Below the pieces are notes generated by a model, which was not told the origin of the DNA, did not search any database, and saw only the letters and a list, made by a program, of their open reading frames with translations. Made by a program: the position numbers and the translations under genes. A DNA stretch of 64,000 bases from Nocardioides albertanoniae (lineage in GTDB: Bacteria; Actinomycetota; Actinomycetes; Propionibacteriales; Nocardioidaceae). This document shows positions 59,495 to 64,000 of this stretch, one piece after another. The stretch's first letter is position 1. Every line of letters starts with the position of its first letter. Where the stretch lies: assembly GCF_006716315.1 (NCBI RefSeq), contig NZ_VFOV01000001.1, positions 62,001-126,000 of the forward strand, written 5' to 3'.

Positions 59495-59581
59495 GCGGCC
59501 AATGTTACTCGTGAGTATCCCCAGGGTCATGCGGCCCGGGGTAGCGAAAGATCACACTCGGGCTCCACAGGCTCACACAAC

Positions 59582-59602
59582 TGTGGACAATCCTGTGGAT
59601 AA
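59582..59602. promoter_or_regulatory. two adjacent DnaA-box sequences
   Basis: TGTGGACAA (59582-59590) and TGTGGATAA (59594-59602), reading TTGTCCACA and TTATCCACA on the other strand, both perfect DnaA-box forms, in the 123-bp gap between livM and the hydrolase gene. A weaker match (GGCTCCACA, 59561-59569) lies nearby on the + strand. Confidence 0.55.
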
Positions 59603-59617
59603 CTGGTTGCAACGAGG

Positions 59618-60637
59618 CTACTTCGCCGTGGCGCCGGGAATCGTGACCGCATGACCCACCGGGAAGACCTCGTAGCGCCCGCGCGAGGCCAGGCCCCACA
59701 GACCCTTCGGCGCCAGCAGCACGACAGCGATCGCGACCGCGCCGAGAGCGATGAGATACCAGGTGCCGTAGGAGTCGAGCGCCTGCTGCAGCGCGAAGAA
59801 GATCACCGCGCCCAGGATCGGACCCTCGATCGTGCCCAGCCCGCCGATGACCACGATGAAGATCATGAAGGCGGTGTACTGCACCGAGTAGACCGAGTCG
59901 GGCGAGACCCGCAGCCCGTTGATCGCGATCAGGGCGCCGGCCAGACCGGCTCCGCCCGAGGCCGCGACGTAGACGATCCGCTGCGAGCGCCGCACGGTGA
60001 CGCCGAGGGACGCGGCCGCGACGGCGTCGTCACGGATCGCGGTCAGACCGAGGCCGACGCGCGAGCGCATCAGGACGTACGTCGCGAGCACCACGAGCAC
60101 GGCCAGCACGAGCGCCAGGTAGTAGACCGTCGCGATCCGGGTCACCCGGTCGACGCCCTGGAAGGCGGTGAGCGAGAGGCCGGAGCCGCCGCCGAAGGCG
60201 GGCAGCTCCTGGGTGACCAGCTTGAACACCTCGGCCACCACCCAGGTGCCGATCGCGAAGTAGCCTCCGACCAGCCGGAACAGCAGGAACGAGGTGGGCA
60301 GCGCGAGAGCCGCGCAGACCACGCCGGCCGCCACGACGGCCACCGGGACCGGCAGCCCGACGACGTCGGCGAGCACGATCACGCCGTAGCCGCCGGCGCC
60401 GATGAACGCCTGCTGGCCGATCGAGACCAGCCCGCCATAGCCGGCCATCAGGTTCCAGGTCGTGCCGAGGATGATCAGCGCGAAGAGCGTGACCAGGTTC
60501 GTCACGTCGCCCGGGCTGAAGACGAACCACGGCGCCGCGGCCAGGAACACCACGACCGCGGCCAGGACACCGCCGCCGGCCAGCGACGACCAGCCGCCGC
60601 GTACGACCTTCGGGGTTCCTGTCGTGTTCACAGTCAT
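59618..60637 (-). CDS. livM: branched-chain amino acid-type ABC transporter permease LivM
   Basis: 339 residues, about ten membrane helices. LivM signature: FALIILGTTWNLMAGYGGLV and SIGQQAFIGAGGYGV, plus the EAA-type cytoplasmic loop AIRDDAVAAASLGV. Pairs with LivH as the membrane channel. ATG 60637 overlaps the livH stop (60634). Last transporter gene before the catabolic enzymes. Confidence 0.93.
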   Translation of the reverse strand: MTVNTTGTPKVVRGGWSSLAGGGVLAAVVVFLAAAPWFVFSPGDVTNLVTLFALIILGTTWNLMAGYGGLVSIGQQAFIGAGGYGVIVLADVVGLPVPVAVVAAGVVCAALALPTSFLLFRLVGGYFAIGTWVVAEVFKLVTQELPAFGGGSGLSLTAFQGVDRVTRIATVYYLALVLAVLVVLATYVLMRSRVGLGLTAIRDDAVAAASLGVTVRRSQRIVYVAASGGAGLAGALIAINGLRVSPDSVYSVQYTAFMIFIVVIGGLGTIEGPILGAVIFFALQQALDSYGTWYLIALGAVAIAVVLLAPKGLWGLASRGRYEVFPVGHAVTIPGATAK

Positions 60638-61500
60638 GCGGCCACCGCCTTCGGGAGCAGGCCCTGGGGTCGGAACAGGAGCACGACGAGGAAGACCAGG
60701 TGGCCGGCGAGGACGCCGTAGGCCGGGTCGATCTGGGCGCCGACGGTCTGCGCGACGCCGAGCACGAGCCCGCCGAGGAGCGTGCCCCACAGCGAGCCGA
60801 GGCCGCCGATGATGACGGCTTCGAAGGCGAAGATGAGCACCAGATCGCCGTACGTCGGGCTGAACTGCGTCGACATGCCGAGGAAGACGCCGGCCAGCGC
60901 GACGGTGCCGATCGCGATCGCGGTGGCGAGGGCGTACATGTGCTTCTGGTCGATGCCCATCAGCGTGGCCGCCTCGGGGTCGTCCCTGGTCGCGCGCATG
61001 GCGCGGCCGATGCGGGTGTGGGAGAGGTAGAGCTGCAGGCCGACGATGACGGCGACCGCGACGACGAGGGTCAGCAGCGAGAAGACGCCGAGCCGGAGCT
61101 GGCCGAGCTCGACCGAGTCGGTGGCGAGGTCGCCGACCGAGATCTTGCGGGTGTCGGCGGTGAAGATCTCCTGGAGCAGGTTGGCGCCGATGACGGCGAG
61201 GCCGAACGAGACCAGCAGCGGGCTCAGCTCGCCGTGGCGCAGGGCGGCGTTGAACAGGCCGCACTGGATGGCGTAGCCGACCGCGGCGAGCACCGGGATC
61301 ACGACGACGAGCGTGAGGAACGACGGCATCCCGGTCTGCTGGACGAGCCAGAGCGCGAGGTAGGCCGCAGCGACGGCGAGCACGCCGTGGGCGAGGTTGA
61401 CGATCCGCATCACGCCGAAGATGAGGCTCAGACCGCAGGCGAGCAGTGCGTACTGGCCGCCGAGCAGGAGTCCTTGAAGGACCGCGTTGATCCAGTCCAT
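60634..61500 (-). CDS. livH: branched-chain amino acid-type ABC transporter permease LivH
   Basis: 288 residues, about eight membrane helices. LivH-type start LQGLLLGGQYALLACGLSLI, then FGVMRIVNLAHGVLA; EAA loop GRAMRATRDDPEAATLMGID. It starts right after the livF stop, and overlaps livM. Import of the specific ligand is set by the binding protein. Confidence 0.94.
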   Translation of the reverse strand: MDWINAVLQGLLLGGQYALLACGLSLIFGVMRIVNLAHGVLAVAAAYLALWLVQQTGMPSFLTLVVVIPVLAAVGYAIQCGLFNAALRHGELSPLLVSFGLAVIGANLLQEIFTADTRKISVGDLATDSVELGQLRLGVFSLLTLVVAVAVIVGLQLYLSHTRIGRAMRATRDDPEAATLMGIDQKHMYALATAIAIGTVALAGVFLGMSTQFSPTYGDLVLIFAFEAVIIGGLGSLWGTLLGGLVLGVAQTVGAQIDPAYGVLAGHLVFLVVLLFRPQGLLPKAVAA

Positions 61501-62223
61501 CTAGCTCGTCTCCCGGGTGTCGTCGATCCCGAAGTACGCCGCCTGGACCTGCTCGCGCGTGACCTCGCTCTTGGCCCCTTCGAGGACCGTGCGGCCCTCG
61601 AGGATGCACTGCACCCGGTCGGCGACGGTCAGCGCCTGGGTGAGGTCCTGCTCGACCACGAGCACGGTCGTCCCCTTCTCGGCGATCGCGGGGAGCGCCT
61701 GGTAGATGTCGGCGACCACGACCGGGGCGAGGCCGAGGGAGACCTCGTCGAGCAGGAGCAGCCTCGGGTTGGACATCAGCGCCCGGCCGATCGCGGTCGC
61801 CTGCTGCTCGCCGCCGGAGAGATGGGCGCCGCGGCGGGTGCGCAGCTCGGCAAGGAGCGGGAAGGTGTCGTAGACGGCCTGGAGGCTCCAGGGGCCGGGG
61901 CGGCGCCCGTGGGCACCGACCTCGAGGTTCTCCTCGACGGTCAGCGAGCCGAAGATACGTCGCCCCTCCGGGGTGAGGGCGATGCCCTCGCGGACCCGGC
62001 GGTGGGCGGGCGTGCGGGAGACGTCGTGGCCGTCGAAGCGGACCTGCCCGGCGCTCGGTCGGAGCAGACCCGCGATCGTCTTGAGCAGCGTCGACTTGCC
62101 GGCGCCGTTGGCGCCGATCACAGCCAGCGTCTCGCCCTCGGCGACGGTCAGGGTGATGCCGTGCAGGGCTCTGAAGTCTCCGTAGTCGACGTCGATCGCA
62201 TCGACCTCGAGCAGCTTGCTCAT
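61501..62223 (-). CDS. livF: ABC transporter ATPase LivF
   Basis: 240 residues. Walker A IGANGAGKSTLLKTIAGL, signature AHLSGGEQQATAIGRALM, Walker B RLLLLDEVSLGLAP. The LivF type is shown by EGIALTPEGRRIFGSLTVEE. Its ATG overlaps the LivG stop by 4 bp. Complete catalytic motifs, in contrast to LivG. Confidence 0.95.
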   Translation of the reverse strand: MSKLLEVDAIDVDYGDFRALHGITLTVAEGETLAVIGANGAGKSTLLKTIAGLLRPSAGQVRFDGHDVSRTPAHRRVREGIALTPEGRRIFGSLTVEENLEVGAHGRRPGPWSLQAVYDTFPLLAELRTRRGAHLSGGEQQATAIGRALMSNPRLLLLDEVSLGLAPVVVADIYQALPAIAEKGTTVLVVEQDLTQALTVADRVQCILEGRTVLEGAKSEVTREQVQAAYFGIDDTRETS

Positions 62224-62957
62224 GGGGTCTCGCCCTCCAGGTCGGGGGAGCCGAGGTAGACGGAGGCGACGGCATCGCTCGCCATCACCTCACGCGGGTC
62301 GCCGGTGGCGACGACGTCGCCCTGGGCCAGGCACATCAGCCGGTCGACGACCTGCAGCAGCGCGTGCACGATGTGCTCGATCCAGATGACCCCGGTGCCG
62401 CCGTCGCGGATAGCGGCGACGGTCGAGATCAGCGCGGGCAGCTCGTGCTCGGTCAGCCCGCCGGCGATCTCGTCGAGGAGCAGCAGCCGTGGCCGGGTGG
62501 CCAGCGCGCGGGCGAGCTCGAGCCGTTTGCGGTCGAGCAGGCGCAGCGATCCGGCGGGAGCGTTCGCGACGTGGGTGAGACCGGCCGTCTCCAGCGCTTC
62601 CCAGGCCTGGGCGTCGGCCGCCCGGCGGCGCAGCCCGGCACCGAAGGTGGACCCGACCAGCGCATTCTCGAAGACGGTCATGCCCTCGAACGGACGCGGG
62701 ATCTGGAACGTACGCCCGATGCCCATGGCCGTGCGGTGCGCGGCCGGAGCGCGGGTGATGTCGGCGCCGTCGAAGCCGATGCGACCGGCGTCGACGGGGA
62801 GAGCGCCGGTGATCAGGTTGAGCAGGGTCGACTTGCCGGCGCCGTTGGGCCCGACGATGCCGAGCGCCTCGCCCGCGGCCACATGGAAGGAGACCGAGCG
62901 GGCCGTGACGACCTGGCCGAAGGACTTGGCCAGGCCGTCAGCGTCGAGCAGGGTCAC
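62220..62957 (-). CDS. livG: ABC transporter ATPase LivG with altered signature motif
   Basis: 245 residues. Walker A GPNGAGKSTLLNLITGAL, LivG-type GIGRTFQIPRPFEGMTVFEN, Walker B RLLLLDEIAGGL and switch His in WIEHIVHALL. The LSGGQ-type signature reads SLRLLDRKRLELARAL, without the usual Gly pair, so one ATP site may be weak. GTG 62957 overlaps the binding protein stop (GTGA). Confidence 0.93.
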   Translation of the reverse strand: MTLLDADGLAKSFGQVVTARSVSFHVAAGEALGIVGPNGAGKSTLLNLITGALPVDAGRIGFDGADITRAPAAHRTAMGIGRTFQIPRPFEGMTVFENALVGSTFGAGLRRRAADAQAWEALETAGLTHVANAPAGSLRLLDRKRLELARALATRPRLLLLDEIAGGLTEHELPALISTVAAIRDGGTGVIWIEHIVHALLQVVDRLMCLAQGDVVATGDPREVMASDAVASVYLGSPDLEGETP

Positions 62958-64000
62958 TTCAGCGCCTCGGGCTCGCCCCCGAGAGGTACGTCGGGCGCCA
63001 GCGAGTTCTGCACGACGACCAGCTCGAAGGGGTGCTTGCCACCTTCGACCTGACGCCACTGGCCGCCCGCGATCGGGGTCTTCGCGACGTACGGCGGGAC
63101 GTTCTTGTCCTTGCCCCAGGCGACGTCGCCGACGACCGTGGAGACCTCCAGCCCGGACAACGCCTTGGTGACCGCGTCGGCGTCGGTGGACCCGGCCTCG
63201 GTCACCGCCGCGGTCGCGACCTCGAAGAGCGCGTGCGCGAAGCCCAGTGGCTGGGTCCACTGCTTGCCGGTCTTCTTCTCGTACGCATCGGCGAGCTCCT
63301 GTGCGGACTCGCCGGTCAGCGACGACTCGTAGGGAGCGGTCGGGGTCCACCACACCTCGGTGGACAGGTTGTGAGCGATCGGGCCCAGGGCCTCGACGGA
63401 CGACGGAAAGAGGAGGGCCTTGCCGATGGTGGCCACCTTCGGCTTGTAGCCCTGCTGCTTGGCCTGCTGCCAGAAGGTGGTGAAGTCGGGCGGGATCGGC
63501 ACGCCGACCAGCACGTCGCTGCCCTGGTAGGCACCGATCTGGGCGGAGAAGTCCTTGGTGCCGTTGGGGTAGTTGCCCGGGTTCTTGATGGTGACGCCGG
63601 ACGCCTTGGTGAGCGCCGGGAAGTTGGCGCCCCAGGCCTCGCCGTCGGGGTCCTTCGGGAACAGGCCGCCGGCCTTCTTGTTGTTGTCGACCTTGCTCCA
63701 GATGTCGGCGTAGACCGCCGAGACGTCCTCGAGACCCCAGAAGAAGTGGTAGCTGTACTTCAGGTCGGCCGGCTTCTCGCCGCTGCGGATCGCGAACGGC
63801 TGCCACGGCGCGACCGTCGTGATGCACGGGACGGAGTTGGCCTCGCACTGCTCCGAGACCGGGTTGACGATGTCGGGGGTCGAGGAGGCGACGATGATGT
63901 CGGCGCCGTCCTTGTTGATCAGGTCGCCGGCCACCGACCCGGCCTTCGTCGAGTCGCTCTGCGCGTCACGCACCACGATCTCGACGTCGAGCTCCTCGTC
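62954..64000 (-). CDS. ABC transporter substrate-binding protein (Peripla_BP_6 type), partial
   Basis: Runs off the right edge; the signal peptide and first strand are missing, 348 residues are present. Liv-type binding fold: DLINKDGADIIVASSTPDIV, then EQCEANSVPCITTVAPWQPF and SQIG-like lobes (KDFSAQIGAYQGSDVLVGVP). Many Trp/Tyr/Phe around the cleft (AIRSGEKPADLKYSYHFFWG; STEVWWTPTAPYESS) suit an aromatic ligand. First gene of the importer and likely of the whole cluster. Ligand unknown; an aromatic compound is inferred from neighbours. Confidence 0.88.
   Translation of the reverse strand, partial: DEELDVEIVVRDAQSDSTKAGSVAGDLINKDGADIIVASSTPDIVNPVSEQCEANSVPCITTVAPWQPFAIRSGEKPADLKYSYHFFWGLEDVSAVYADIWSKVDNNKKAGGLFPKDPDGEAWGANFPALTKASGVTIKNPGNYPNGTKDFSAQIGAYQGSDVLVGVPIPPDFTTFWQQAKQQGYKPKVATIGKALLFPSSVEALGPIAHNLSTEVWWTPTAPYESSLTGESAQELADAYEKKTGKQWTQPLGFAHALFEVATAAVTEAGSTDADAVTKALSGLEVSTVVGDVAWGKDKNVPPYVAKTPIAGGQWRQVEGGKHPFELVVVQNSLAPDVPLGGEPEALK

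Noticed and set aside
59618..62275. 885-codon frame containing LivM
   Set aside because: Only the last 339 residues are membrane protein; the rest is a shadow of livH and livF.
62220..63848. Single frame that seems to join LivG to a longer N-terminal part
   Set aside because: The upstream part is another frame of the binding protein gene; LivG starts at GTG 62957 overlapping its stop.

Overview
The window is high-GC, densely coded chromosomal DNA of an actinobacterium. The gene content points to the Nocardioidaceae (Nocardioides or Pimelobacter type): an AlkB-rubredoxin fusion alkane hydroxylase, a hydroxyquinol pathway with a Liv-type importer, polyphosphate glucokinase, a RecQ-phosphoribosyltransferase fusion, a DUF222/13E12 HNH protein, SNF2/SWIM pairing and many GTG starts. 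This placement is inferred from families, not from a database search. No rRNA, tRNA, CRISPR array, IS transposase or prophage was seen.

Layout. 1-5.2 kb: start of an acyl-CoA carboxylase beta subunit and its TetR regulator, whose matched operators sit 4 nt in front of both start codons; then a SWIM/SNF2 helicase pair and a molybdopterin oxidoreductase. 5.2-7.7 kb: a DHA2 exporter and a GH114-like lipoprotein with no usual start codon. 7.7-15.4 kb: an AT-richer accessory stretch of lipoproteins, WXG100-like proteins and a large beta-rich protein, best read as type VII secretion cargo without its machinery. 15.5-19.2 kb: cytochrome P450 divergent from a NarL-type two-component system around a perfect inverted repeat. 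19.2-27.3 kb: a palindromic array of 21-bp repeats, the RecQ fusion, M4 and M13 metallopeptidases, a DUF559-like protein and a GNAT enzyme. 27.3-34.4 kb: M15-domain lipoprotein, TetR, AlkB-rubredoxin with a 25-bp palindrome upstream, ppgK overlapping a membrane metallopeptidase by 150 bp on the opposite strand, and a nitroreductase. 34.5-49.0 kb: beta-propeller membrane protein, YitT protein, PntAB transhydrogenase, DUF2332, HTH-citrate synthase, an SDR/LysR pair, an AKR/XRE pair around a perfect 25-bp palindrome, and two membrane glycosyltransferase genes.

49.0-51.8 kb is the most unusual part: a DUF222-HNH gene flanked by two inverted copies of a ~145-bp element. Each copy can fold into a 91-nt stem topped by three hairpins, and many differences between the copies are compensatory. 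A 5'-truncated regulator lies beside it. 51.8-54.8 kb: fprA, a PIN/Phd toxin-antitoxin pair, and an HTH-Clp_N gene with a leaderless-looking promoter built from two identical palindromes.

54.8-64.0 kb: a leftward catabolic cluster. A Liv-type ABC importer (binding protein, LivG, LivF, LivH, LivM) is followed by an alpha/beta hydrolase, an FAD aromatic hydroxylase, maleylacetate reductase and hydroxyquinol 1,2-dioxygenase. Together they could import an aromatic compound such as a resorcinol derivative, hydroxylate it to hydroxyquinol, open the ring to maleylacetate and reduce that to 3-oxoadipate.
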